Assembly (NCBI GenBank): GCA_021613535.1
Contig: CP075497.1
Coordinates: forward strand, 5,084,001 to 5,148,000
DNA: 64,000 nt
Reading direction: 5' to 3'
Source: Adineta vaga
Taxonomy: Eukaryota > Rotifera
In this document: piece by piece, positions 50,391-61,191 of the stretch
Position numbering within the stretch: position 1 is the first letter of the stretch
How the letters are laid out: every line of letters starts with the position of its first letter
Made by a program: the position numbers and the translations under genes
Notes under the pieces: model-generated
Seen by the model: the letters and a program-made list of their open reading frames with translations, nothing else
Told to the model about the DNA's origin: nothing
Databases searched by the model: none

Positions 50391-51761
50391 ATGGTACGCT
50401 TATTACGTTATGGAACAATTTTCGGTCCACTAAAAGATCGATGGAGATATTTATACAAAGAAAATTTATATCAAAGAAGAATCGAAGCTGGACCTGAACC
50501 TGAACGTTTTCGATCAGCTTTAATTAACTGGTAAAATTACATTGTTTGAATGCAAACAGAAGATAAGTTGATTGTTGTTTTCTTCTTTCGAAAGGAATTA
50601 TGATGCTGAATTGTATGCATGTACACATCGATTTGGAGAAAAGATGAATATCGATACATTAAGACATGCTATGACTGATGCTTCATTTTTGAATCAAATT
50701 ATTAAACAACGAACTGAAGCAGGTATAACTTATCACATAGGATTGTAGGATAGTCAACGAAACATGTGCGTATGTTTTCGTTAGGTCTTGCGGCAACTGA
50801 TCAAACAGCACTATCATTTACACATAATGGTGAATTAGCAAAACGAGGTATGGCATAGAACGAAATAGAAATATCGAATTTATGATTATTTATCATTAGG
50901 TGAACAAATTACAGAAGAGTTTCTTCGGAAAGCTCTTCGATATTGGTATCCAAAACTTCCACAAGAAGGCATTGAGTATATATTTTCATAAGAGTTACTA
51001 TCAACTGATAATTTCATTCTAGTGCTGTGACACAATTTCTCATTTCGGAATCAACAATAGCGTTTATTAGTTCAAGACTTGGATTTAAAACATTAATTCG
51101 ATGCGATGTAAGTTTAGTTTTAGTATTGTTTTTCAAAATATTTATAAAGACTTTCTTTTCGAGATTCCATCAAGCACCAATAATGCTCAAAAATGCTCTT
51201 TTTGCTTTTATTGGTGCTATTGAAAATAATAATGTTTGCTGATTTCTTTTACTTTTTGAATCCATTTATTGATTTCTATTTCATATTCAAGGATCGATCT
51301 CGAGCTGAAGTATTTGTTGCTGATTTTATTTTAACACATCTAGTCGGCAAAGATATCAATGAAATATGGCATGTCAAAAATCCAATGGGTTTACTCACGA
51401 AAGTTTTAGAAGAGAATGGACGACAAGCACCTGAATCTCGGTTTGTTAATATTATCGAATAAATACGATCATAATTCGTTTTTTTTTAAATAGATTGATA
51501 TGGGCAACAGGTGTATCAAGTGTATTATCAACATACGTTATAGGTGTTTATTCTAATAAAGAATTTCTTGGAAAATGTAAAGTGAAATTAATTATTTGAT
51601 AATGAATGTGATTTCTTTTTGTAGGCGCCGGTGCAACAATTTCTATAGCTGAAGAAATGGCAGCTCGTGATGCATTACGTCGTTTATTTGAAACGGATGA
51701 AAAACGAGCACCAATTCCATTTGACAAACTTTATAAAAAGGGATTGTTGATGGATAAATAG
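50391..51761 (+). CDS. MRPL44: Mitochondrial ribosomal protein mL44 (RNase III-like)
   Basis: Nine exons: 50391-50530, 50595-50722, 50785-50846, 50900-50975, 51023-51107, ~51164-51251, 51292-51440, 51494-51576, 51625-51761. The product matches mL44: IEAGPEPERFRSALINW, NYDAELYACTHRFGE, EEFLRKALRYWYPKLPQEGI, LFAFIGAIE, VGKDINEIWHVKNPMGLL, APESRLIW, and a dsRNA-binding-like C-terminus (AEEMAARDALRRLFE). The RNase III fold lacks the acidic catalytic signature, as is normal for mL44, so its role is structural in the large mitochondrial subunit. Exons 5 and 6 are off by one base when joined at canonical borders; see findings. Confidence 0.88.
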
Positions 51762-52266
51762 ATAGGAAAATCAGTTGTTTGATGTTTTTTTTTGTTTTTC
51801 ATTTCTCTGTAATCAGATCCAAAGAAAATACATACACAGAGCTAATTCTTAGCTCAAAACTATTCATAAAGACTTATTCTTTACCTTACCGCAGCGAATA
51901 TCGAAGAATGTTGGCAAGTTAGACAGATGTCGTGGGGTATTTTTAACAATTTATTTCATGATCATCTATCTACATTTTGTTTTTGTTTATTATTAAGATA
52001 TCGATTAATTTACCAATTAACGAATACATTGAACTAATTTTTGTGTGTATACATACATACATATACGTATAGTAAAGTAATATTATTATTTTCATCGAAT
52101 ATGTTTTGTCATTGACATGTTGAAGGTTTTTTTATTCACGTGCTCACGCACACAGCGTATGATGAAGAAATGATACTCATCTGAGTAGTCATTGGTGCCC
52201 TTCGAGGACAAGCAAATATCGAAGAAACAATTTGAAGCGTTTTTTACTCCCATATAAAATAGAACG
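51762..52266. other. Gene-free interval
   Basis: 3' flank of MRPL44 and promoter side of the MetX-like gene. No exon or notable repeat beyond short ATAC units near 52040-52070. Confidence 0.45.
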
Positions 52267-53928
52267 ATGCATTTTTGGTCAAAACTTCTCCTTTCTCCGA
52301 CTTCAAAAGCATCTCGTTTTATTTTTACTCGCTAGTAAGTTAATCTTTTATACGCTTCTTACAATACAACACGTTCTATTCTTATTAGTGCACATACTAT
52401 TGAAGGACCTGAACCAGCTTATCATCAGATTGTATCAGGTTATCAAACTTACAAACATGAAAATGAATCTTTTCCCTTAAAATATAATAATAAATCATTG
52501 AATGAGTTTCAACTTGCATATGAAACATGGGGTAAATTGAATGTGAAGAAAAATAATGCTGTTCTTATCTTTACTGGCCTTAGTGCGAGTTCCCATGCAA
52601 AAAGTCATGATGTATGTATTTTATTTTATTTTTTCTTGAAATCAATTCGATTCTTTAGCAAAATACTAAACCTGGTTGGTGGGAACAAATAATTGGACCA
52701 AATTTAGCTATTGATACAAATCATTTTTTTGTTATCTGTTGTAATCATCTTGGCGGTTGTTATGGATCAACGTAGGTTTTCATTCATATCAAATTAATTA
52801 AATGAATCATTGTATTTTATTAGTGGACCATCATCTATCGATCCGAAAACAAATAAAGCATATGGCACTTCATTTCCTATGCTATCTGTCGAAGATTTTG
52901 TTCGTTCTCAATTTCAATTACTCAAACATCTAGGAATTGAAAAAGTATATTATGAGAAATAATTGTAAATATTTGATTTTGTTCTGTTTTTTTTAATAAA
53001 AGCTTCATGCAAGTATTGGTTCATCTTTGGGTGGAATGTGTTCGATTCTTTCTGGTCTTCTATTTTCGAAAAATGTTGGCAGGTTAGTCAACTATTCTTC
53101 CATTGTTTTATCGTTTGTTATAAATCATTTCTCTAGAGTTGCAACTATCTCATCCTGTATTTCACCTTATCCAACAGCCATTGCTCTACGATATTTACAG
53201 CGAAAAATGATAATGACTGATCCAAATTGGTATGGAGGTCATTATTATGATAAAGGTGCGTATCCACTTGAAGGAATGCGTATTGCAAGAGAGATTGCGA
53301 CATTAACGTATCGATCTGGACCGGAATGGCTTGAACGATTTGGCTTACGTCGTTTCAATGATAATATTAATTTATCACCAACATTCGAAATCGAAAGTTA
53401 TTTACAATATCAAGGATTAACATTCGCCAAGAAATATGATCCAAATTCATTGTTATATATCTCGAAAGTTAGCAAATGACTCTATACATGAATATGCACA
53501 GTTGAAAAAATTTATCTAGGCTATGGATCTATTCAATCTAACAGAAGATTATGAGAAACCATCTGATGCATTATCACAAATTCAATGTCCTGTACTAGTC
53601 TTAGGATCTCAAACGGATATTCTCTTTCCAATTTGGCAACAAAAACAATTAGCTGAAGGATTGATCGAAGCTGGTTAGAAAAAAAGAGGACTGAAAATGA
53701 ATCGACATTCTCTAAGAATATTTCTAGGGAATGCTAGTGTCACTTTCTTTGAATTGAACAGTATATTTGGACATGACACATTTTTACTAGATGTTAATGG
53801 TGTTAGTACTGCTCTTAAAGTAAGCAAGTGAATGAAAAGTTAGATAATTATCTGATTTCTTGAATTTTTTAAAGGGTTTCTTGGAAATATCAGCTTTATC
53901 AATTGAAGAAGAAGAAATGGAAACATAA
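52267..53928 (+). CDS. Homoserine/serine O-acetyltransferase-like (MetX family), probably mitochondrial
   Basis: Nine exons (52267-52334, 52389-52611, 52659-52771, 52824-52944, 53003-53082, 53137-53467, 53520-53673, 53728-53819, 53875-53928) join in phase to give 411 residues. It is an alpha/beta hydrolase of the MetX family: [31 protein letters not shown], nucleophile elbow GSSLGGM (GxSxGG), catalytic Asp in [10 protein letters not shown] and catalytic His in FGHDTFLLD. The enzyme transfers an acyl group to the hydroxyl of homoserine or serine for methionine/cysteine synthesis. The N-terminal [20 protein letters not shown] is rich in Lys, Ser and Arg without acids, typical of a mitochondrial presequence, as in fungal serine acetyltransferases of this family. 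Most animals lack MetX. Homoserine versus serine cannot be decided here. Confidence 0.82.
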
Positions 53929-54109
53929 ATTATGAAAACACAAGCGTGCAATATATACAATTTGTTATAGTTTATTTATTGCTCATTCTTTTCTTTTAAT
54001 TTAATTCCAGAATAGAACCTTTTTTGTATTAAAAGTTAAGATTATGTTTTAAAAAAAATGATTTTGATGATAAACAAAACTATTTTTGGTTGATATAAAA
54101 TAAAAACAG
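53929..54109. other. MetX 3' flank
   Basis: Short AT-rich interval before the tRNA array. Confidence 0.4.
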
Positions 54110-54180
54110 TGCACTGGCCGGGAATCGGACCCGGGTCGCCCGCGTGGCAAGCGAGCATTCTACCACTGAACCACCAGTGC
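54110..54180 (-). tRNA. tRNA-Gly(GCC), copy 1
   Basis: The complement folds as a cloverleaf: acceptor GCACTGG/CCAGTGC, D arm GGTTCAGTGGTAG, anticodon loop TTGCCAC (GCC), T loop around GGTCCGATTCC (TCC in place of the usual TTC). Discriminator A. A T-run follows on the transcribed strand. Confidence 0.95.
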
Positions 54181-54407
54181 TTGCTGTTCGTTTCTGTATA
54201 TAATATCTTGCACATTCCAGCTACTTAAATGACATATAAAAATCAGATTATCGAATGAAGATTGTGCAATCAGTTGGACTCAAATCGTGAGGAAAAAGAA
54301 AACTTGAATCGAGTCTATATATATATACAACATGGAACACAACATGTATGAGATAATGACATGCTGGATCGATTACACTCTTTTACGATAAAATGACGAA
54401 AAAAACA

Positions 54408-54478
54408 TGCACTGGCCGGGAATCGGACCCGGGTCGCCCGCGTGGCAAGCGAGCATTCTACCACTGAACCACCAGTGC
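54408..54478 (-). tRNA. tRNA-Gly(GCC), copy 2
   Basis: Identical to copy 1 through the mature sequence, with the same 5' flank and a T7 Pol III terminator immediately after the gene. Confidence 0.95.
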
Positions 54479-54920
54479 TTGCTGTTCGTTTCTTTGTATA
54501 ATATCGTGCACATTCCAGCCACTGAAGTAACTTATATAATCAGATCATCAAATGAAGATTGCGTAATACAAAACCTCTTTTCCAATTGAGCTCTAACGGG
54601 AGACCTTCCTTGGCGAAAAATATGCAATTCAACAACTGCTCTGTTGATAATGTGAGAAAGGTAACTATTATTTTGGAAATTGAATAATCACTGATTTAAT
54701 ATCAAAAAGCTAGTTGATGATTTTAGGTGGATTAAATATACTTTTAGCAAAAAAGAAATATACCACTAATCTGAGGTATCGAATGACTCAAAGGTTCTAT
54801 TTTGTCAAAAAAAGAAAAAAATCAACTGAATCTTTATACAACATGTAAGAAAGTATGCATGAGACAATCACATGCTGGATTCATTCTATTCTTTTTTTCG
54901 ATAAAATGAGGAAAAAAACA

Positions 54921-54991
54921 TGCACTGGCCGGGAATCGGACCCGGGTCGCCCGCGTGGCAAGCGAGCATTCTACCACTGAACCACCAGTGC
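54921..54991 (-). tRNA. tRNA-Gly(GCC), copy 3
   Basis: Identical mature sequence. The flanks match copy 1's position in the larger repeat unit. Confidence 0.95.
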
Positions 54992-55219
54992 TTGCTGTTC
55001 GTTTCTTTGTATAATATCGTGCACATTCCAGCCACTGAAATGACATATAAAAATCAGATTATCGAATGAAGATTGCGCAATCAGCTGGGCTCAAACCGTG
55101 AGGAAAAAGAAAACTTGAATCGAGTCTATATATATACAACATGGAACACAACATGTATGAGACAATCACATGCTGGATTCATTCTATTCTTTTTTTCGAT
55201 AAAATGACGAAAAAAACAA

Positions 55220-55290
55220 TGCACTGGCCGGGAATCGGACCCGGGTCGCCCGCGTGGCAAGCGAGCATTCTACCACTGAACCACCAGTGC
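55220..55290 (-). tRNA. tRNA-Gly(GCC), copy 4
   Basis: Identical mature sequence. The flanks match copy 2's position in the larger repeat unit. Confidence 0.95.
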
Positions 55291-55736
55291 TTGCTGTTCG
55301 TTTCTTTGTATAATATCGTGCACATTCCAGCCACTGAAATGACATATAAAAATCAGATCATCAAGTGAAGATTGCATAATACAAAACCTCTTTTCCTATT
55401 GAGCTCTAATGGAAGACCTTCCTTGGCGAAGAATATGCAATTCAACAATTACTCTTTTCATAATGTGAGCAAAGTAACTAATACTTTAGAAATTGGATAC
55501 GATCACTGATTTAATATCAAAAAGTTAGTTGATGATTTTAGGTGGATAAAATATACCATCAGCAAATGAAACATATCACTAATGTGACACATCGAATGAC
55601 TCATAGATTTCATCCTGAAAAAAAAGAAAACTTGAATTGAGTCTATATCTATATATAACATGTAACACAGTAGGCATGAGACGATCACATGCTGGATCGA
55701 TTACACTCTTTTACGATAAAATGACGAAAAAAACAG

Positions 55737-55807
55737 TGCACTGGCCGGGAATCGGACCCGGGTCGCCCGCGTGGCAAGCGAGCATTCTACCACTGAACCA
55801 CCAGTGC
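55737..55807 (-). tRNA. tRNA-Gly(GCC), copy 5
   Basis: Identical mature sequence. The 5' flank differs from copies 1-4 right after the gene, marking the edge of the duplicated block. Confidence 0.95.
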
Positions 55808-56244
55808 TTGTCTTCTAATCCTTTATAAATAAATCATTTCATCATCAATCAATAGGCGAAATAGGGTTTTCGATTTTTTGTGAGGTAATGGGGAATTTAA
55901 TTCTATGGCAAATTAAGGGTGGGGGTTTGAATGAGGACGAGGGCGTAGGTAGGATTGATGTGAAAATATTCTATCCTAATCCTCAAAACCCTTCAAAGCA
56001 GATCAGTCAATAAATGAATTTATAGTTAACATGCGTGCTATTAGTGTCATTTAACTTAAGATCAGTATTAAATACTATGCATATATGCATGTGATATATA
56101 GTTTTTTTTCTTTCATCTCTCATGAAAGACCATTCGCAAACAATTGCATTACATATCCAGCAATATATTACAATTATATGAATGATGGATAAGCATGGTA
56201 CAACATTGTTCATCGAACTTTCTTTCTATTTTCATGATTGCTAA
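55808..56244. other. Interval between tRNA genes
   Basis: Unique AT-rich sequence with a short G-rich stretch (about 55915-55950). No gene is supported. Confidence 0.4.
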
Positions 56245-56315
56245 GCACTGATGGTTTAGTGGTAAAATGCTTGCTTCCCACGCTAGAGATCCGGGTTCGA
56301 TTCCCGGTCAGTGCG
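56245..56315 (+). tRNA. tRNA-Gly(CCC)
   Basis: Cloverleaf: acceptor GCACTGA/TCAGTGC, D arm GGTTTAGTGGTAAAA, anticodon loop TTCCCAC (CCC), T arm CCGGGTTCGATTCCCGG. It is on the strand opposite to the GCC copies and clearly related to them, and is followed by T-runs suited to Pol III termination. Confidence 0.93.
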
Positions 56316-56501
56316 GATTTTTGAAAACATTTTTTTTTCTCTCGTTTTGAATTTTCCTATGGATAAAATTCTCCCTAATCTGAACAATTTATTATTACAT
56401 TAATAATTTAACATTCTATTGCACTGTAAAATAAAGTTTAAGAAAATGAATAATAAAAAAGTGTTGAAAAATTTCAGTCATTCACAAATGCAAAATTATT
56501 A

Positions 56502-58557
56502 CTATGAATCATATAGTCGCTGTTGTTGTTGTTGAGCATTATTTAGAGCTTGTTCGAGTTCTTTTAAATTAATCTCTAATAATTTAACTTCATCATCACG
56601 TCCAGCTATCTGAGCTTGTCTGATATATTCCGTTACTTGATATACTTGTTGAACAAGTGGATTAAGTTCCTGGGCTTGTGCTAATAAATTACGATCAACT
56701 GTTGGTCTCCATCCAGATATTTCTGGTTTGACTCGCGTAGGAGAATCAAGAGATATGATTCGTGATGCTAATTCAGCTTTTGCCATACGTTCAGATTCAT
56801 TTCGTTCTTCGACTAATCGTATTCGTTCATCGCGCGCACGTTGAATATCCTCTTCACTAGGTACACGTCGTGTTGAAATGGAATAGTTTTGTAATAGATG
56901 TATTGCATACATTCGAATGTTTCGACAAAGTGCTGCATAACGAATTTGAGATGGTGTATCATTTTCATCAATATTTGGACATGATTCACCTAATTTTGCA
57001 ATATATTTACTAAATGAAAGTATAAATAGATGAGATTTTTAGAAAGATATTTGTGAACTTACGATGTTGTATCAATCGTTTCATAGCACGATGTTAATCG
57101 ACGATATAATCTTTGACCATCAATCAATTGATGTTTTGTTTCACCAGCTCTAGAAAACCGAAAGTTCTTGTTTTTCGATTATTATCTTCAAAGTCTTACA
57201 AAAGAGATTCAATAATAGCTGAATATGTTGGATGAATTTTAGTAAGTTCATTTTGTGCTTCAAGAATTTTCTAATGAATGAAAAAGGAAAATGAATAATC
57301 GTTTCAACATTCATTGAATAATTTACTTCGTAACGAAGAAAAACTTCATCTTTATCAGTTTTCTTAAAAACGATTTGATCGTAACGTCGTTGTAATATTT
57401 GTCGACAAGCATGACAAATACGAAGATAATCTTCATTATTTCCTCCATCTTTTAAATTGAAATTCGATTCATCAACACCTGTTGTTGATACTAAACTAGT
57501 TAAACTATTCGAACGTTGAAGAGTTACACCATTTGTTGTTGATTTATTTGATAATGATGATAGATTTGGTTCAATTAAATATCCTAAAAGTATTTTTCAG
57601 ATTAATAATAATGCTAATCATATACAATATCAATGTTATTTCTCAAGAGATTCCTATCGCTTATTCAATTAATAACAATCATTAAATTGAAGGATATTCT
57701 TGCACTTGATAATCGATACTTAACATGAAGGAAAGAAAAACTTGCCATTCTATAATTATACTACACTAAACTGAGCAGAAAGTTTCAAGGTATCTTTTGC
57801 TTAAAAGCACCATATGTATGTCGTACAAGACTTTTACTTACGAGCCATGGAAAATGGAAGAAATTGTGAACATTCATTACATATAACAAACCCATCCAGA
57901 CGACAATGATGTTTTCGTCGAGATAATCCAAATGATTTAGCGCACGATGGACATAAAGATACTTTCGAATCATCTATCCAATCGACGATACGTTGTTCGT
58001 ATTCTACAAACAGAAGAAATCGATGATAAAGAAATCTTAATTTTATTTAAAATTTATACTTCGACGTTCTTTTGGATTAGAACTTTTTGGTACATTTTCA
58101 TCATTACTTGTCAATCGTTCCAATCGAAGTAGAAGACATGTTGCTTCGAGAGATATTTGATCATGTTTATTCTTTCGAAATTTTTTAAATTCTTCATTAT
58201 GTGAAGAAATATATCCATATGGTGAATGCTGTTGTTGTTTCGTAGAAGAATCAGATTGATCACATGAAAAATATTGCGCATAAATATTGGATTGTTCATT
58301 TGGAATTGTAGTAAAATTATCTTGAACACTTTTTATCTTTTGTTTAGCGAATGAAAACAAACCTAGAAGAACGGTCAAAGATCGAAAATTTCAAATATCC
58401 AAACGAAAAGTCAATAAATTCTACCTTTAACAGTTGATGAAGGTTGTTTCATATGTACATCTTGAAAATGTACATGTAACATTTCCATTGTTGACATATC
58501 CAGATGACATTGTGGACATATAAAACCTTCTCGAACATCATTTATCGACATTAGCAT
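56502..58557 (-). CDS. RBSN: Rabenosyn-5, FYVE-domain endosomal Rab effector
   Basis: Seven exons (58425-58557, 58060-58362, 57842-58003, 57327-57583, 57200-57270, 57063-57149, 56502-57009) join to give 506 residues. The start MLMSINDVREGFICPQCHLD opens the C2H2 zinc finger (CPQC..HVHFQDVH) that binds Rab5. A FYVE finger follows (CPSCAKSF, RRKHHCRLDG, CNEC, and the distal CHAC). Next is the region with AGETKHQLIDG and a C-terminal Rab-binding helix (VYQVTEYIRQAQIAGRDDEV). Rabenosyn-5 links Rab5/Rab4 and VPS45 in early endosome fusion and recycling. The protein is shorter than human (784), lacking most of the NPF-rich C-terminus. One conserved FYVE cysteine (RHHCRxCG) is Asp here. The gene is divergent from paxillin, with 267 bp between the starts. 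Confidence 0.9.
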
Positions 58558-58824
58558 ACTTTTCTTGCTGAATAATGGTGTCGTGTATGTTATGTTTGAA
58601 CTTATCTTTGTACTGCAACACTAGCGACATCTAATAAAAAACTAAAAACAAATAATATTTGAAAAAATATATTGTTGATGAAAGTAAATTAAGAATTATG
58701 AAAATTTAATTTTAGATTTAAAAATTCATAGAAAAATAAACAGTTTGAATAAATACTCCAATCATTTAATAGTAATTACTTACTGTTTATTTTTTCTTCT
58801 TTAATCATTTCACGTTGCTTAGTC

Positions 58825-61051
58825 ATGGAAGATCTTGGTATGTCTTTTGTTTTCATCTCATATCCAAAAAATTGACTTTGTTAATTTAGATCAACTTTTG
58901 GCTGAGTTACAAAATGTTAGTCAACGAACAAGAAATATCTATGAAAATAATGAAAGTGAAACTCGATTGGAACCTATTGTGCTTAATCGAAATCCACCAG
59001 CACATCGAACACAGACATTGAATTTAATTCGACCAGATTCAATGATTGAACCAGTTGGTTTCTCAAAAATTTAAAGAAATATTTCAGAAAAATGATGTTG
59101 TTATTTTTTTTGTATATTTCTAGGAACCAGTGGTACCACCTAAGAGTGTTAGTGAACTAGATCAACTTCTTGAAGCACTTAGTAAAGCAAAAGAAACAAT
59201 GAAACGAGAAATGCAAAGTAGGTTTTAAATGGAAAATATCCATCAAAAATGTCATGTTTTTTACAGATCAACAGACATCACGCACAGCCTCGACGCCAAC
59301 ACAATCAGTTAATGATGTTGACGAATCCTCGAAGAAAAATACAAAATCCATTGATGATTTAATCGAAAGTTTGAATGATACAACTGAAACGATAAAATCG
59401 AATTCAAGAAAGAAGTACTGAACAACAACAAAACAATCTTCTTGATATCAAATTTCTACTTGATAGATCATCAACGACAAAACATTCATCGAAAAAATCA
59501 TCAGCAACAAAAGAATTAGAAAATCTCATGGAATCATTAAGTAATTTCAAACTTTCACCACAGGTGAGTGTTTTTCTCTTCCCGATAACGGAACCATTCA
59601 TAAGAGATGTTTTTCTCTTCAATAGTCATCATCAACTCATGTTCCACCATGTTTATCACCAACATCTGAACAAATACCATCGAAAAAAATATCACCCATT
59701 CCACAACAATATCCAGCTTGTCATTCTTGTCAACAGCCAATTATAGGACAGGTAATTATTTTTGAAATTTTTTTAGAAAGATATTGATCATCTTTCGATA
59801 TAAATTTCTAGCGAAAAACAACGTATGTAATTCATTGAATGATGGTTGTTAGGGTTTCTTTCTAGCCTCGCGCTCTGCTCTAACTAATCATTCTTTTTTT
59901 CAATAAAATTTATTGAAATGATGTTGTTTTTTTCTTTTGTTTTTTGAAATAGATTATCACAGTACTCGATCGATCATATCATCCAGAACATTTACGTTGC
60001 ACAGCTTGTAATATTGAGATTGGTCGAAAAGATTTCTATGAAAAATCTGGTAAACCTTATTGTGAACTTGATTATCGACGTTTGTTTGCGCCCAAATGTG
60101 CTCGTTGCGATCAACCAATTATTGATGTAAATTAAATAATTCATTTTTTTTCTTCATCCAAATGAAATCATTTGATTTTCATAGGTAATGATAACAGCAT
60201 TGAGTCGAAATTGGCATCCAGAACATTTTCTTTGTGAACTATGTCAACGACGAGTTGGTGAAGATGGCTATCATGAAAAAGATGGCTATGCTTATTGTCG
60301 GTAGGTGAAATATTCGCTGCTATAAAACGAAAAATAATATTGATTTTCATTCAGAGATTGTTATATGAATAATTTTGTTCCAAAATGTCTTGGTTGTAAA
60401 CAGACGATTGTTGATACTTATATTCAAGCCTTAGGTGGCCATTATCATAAAAATTGTTTTGTTTGTCAAGTAAATATCAATTAGTTTCTGCTCGTAAAAG
60501 TCTGAACGACAATTCATAGCTAGACACATCATGTAATTAGAAAAAACTTCTATTCAGTAGCTGTATATCTCTTGAACAATGGAAGATTTAGATTTTTATT
60601 ACTGTACTCAAAAATTAATTTGACATCTGCTTGTATGAGAGTAAGAAATTTCAATTGCGTGAATATTTATTCAAGAATTAATGAAAGTAAATGTCATCTG
60701 ATAGTTTTGATTGATTTCATCTTAGGAATGTTCACAACCTTTTCTAACTGGTTCATTTTATGAACATGATCATCAACCTTTATGTGAATTACATTATCAT
60801 CAACGACGTGGTTCACTTTGTTCATCTTGTCAGAAACCAATTGGGTAAATTCGTTTTTAGTTTTCCTGCAATAAATAATATCTCTTTTCTTCTTTTTCTC
60901 TAGTGGTCGTTGTATAACCGCCATGGGTAGAAAATATCATGTTGAACATTTCATATGTTCTTATTGTACACGTCAATTACAAAATGGCACATTTAAAGAA
61001 TATCAAAATAAACCTTATTGTCATCCTTGTTTTATCAAATTATTTGCTTGA
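58825..61051 (+). CDS. PXN: Paxillin (LD motifs and four LIM domains), one frame offset
   Basis: Ten exons: 58825-58837, 58890-59053, 59124-59217, 59267-59563, 59626-59751, 59953-60126, 60185-60300, 60355-60469, 60726-60844, 60904-61051. The 13-nt first exon gives MEDL, completing LD1 ([12 protein letters not shown]). Further LD motifs are [24 protein letters not shown] and [12 protein letters not shown]. Four LIM domains follow, from [11 protein letters not shown] to [10 protein letters not shown], with Cys/His ligands in place. Paxillin is a focal-adhesion scaffold that binds FAK and vinculin through LD motifs. Exon 4 changes frame near 59407: TETIKSNS ends in a stop, while the next frame reads [12 protein letters not shown] onward to LD4. 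The exon 2 donor is weak (GTTGGT). Confidence 0.88.
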
Positions 61052-61191
61052 ACAGTCTTTCAATATAGATAGTGTATCAAATCGAACAAATAAATAAATG
61101 AATAAATAATTGGAGAGAATTTATTTCGAAATGACATGTTGCTTTTGTTTTTCAGATCTAAAAGATAAAATCTTTCATTCATCATTGAAAA

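Larger units (their letters stand above)
54110..55807. repeat. Tandem ~812 bp repeat carrying two tRNA-Gly genes per unit
   Basis: tRNA starts are spaced 298, 513, 299 and 516 bp, so every second copy is 811-816 bp apart. The long spacers (54479-54920 and 55291-55736) share diverged sequence such as AAAACCTCTTTTCC and GACCTTCCTTGGCGAA. The short spacers (54181-54407 and 54992-55219) are nearly identical. This is about two and a half tandem units. Confidence 0.85.

Noticed and set aside
54407-55828. Repeated plus-strand frames reading HWPGIGPGSPAWQASILPLN
   Set aside because: These are antisense translations of the tRNA-Gly genes, not proteins.
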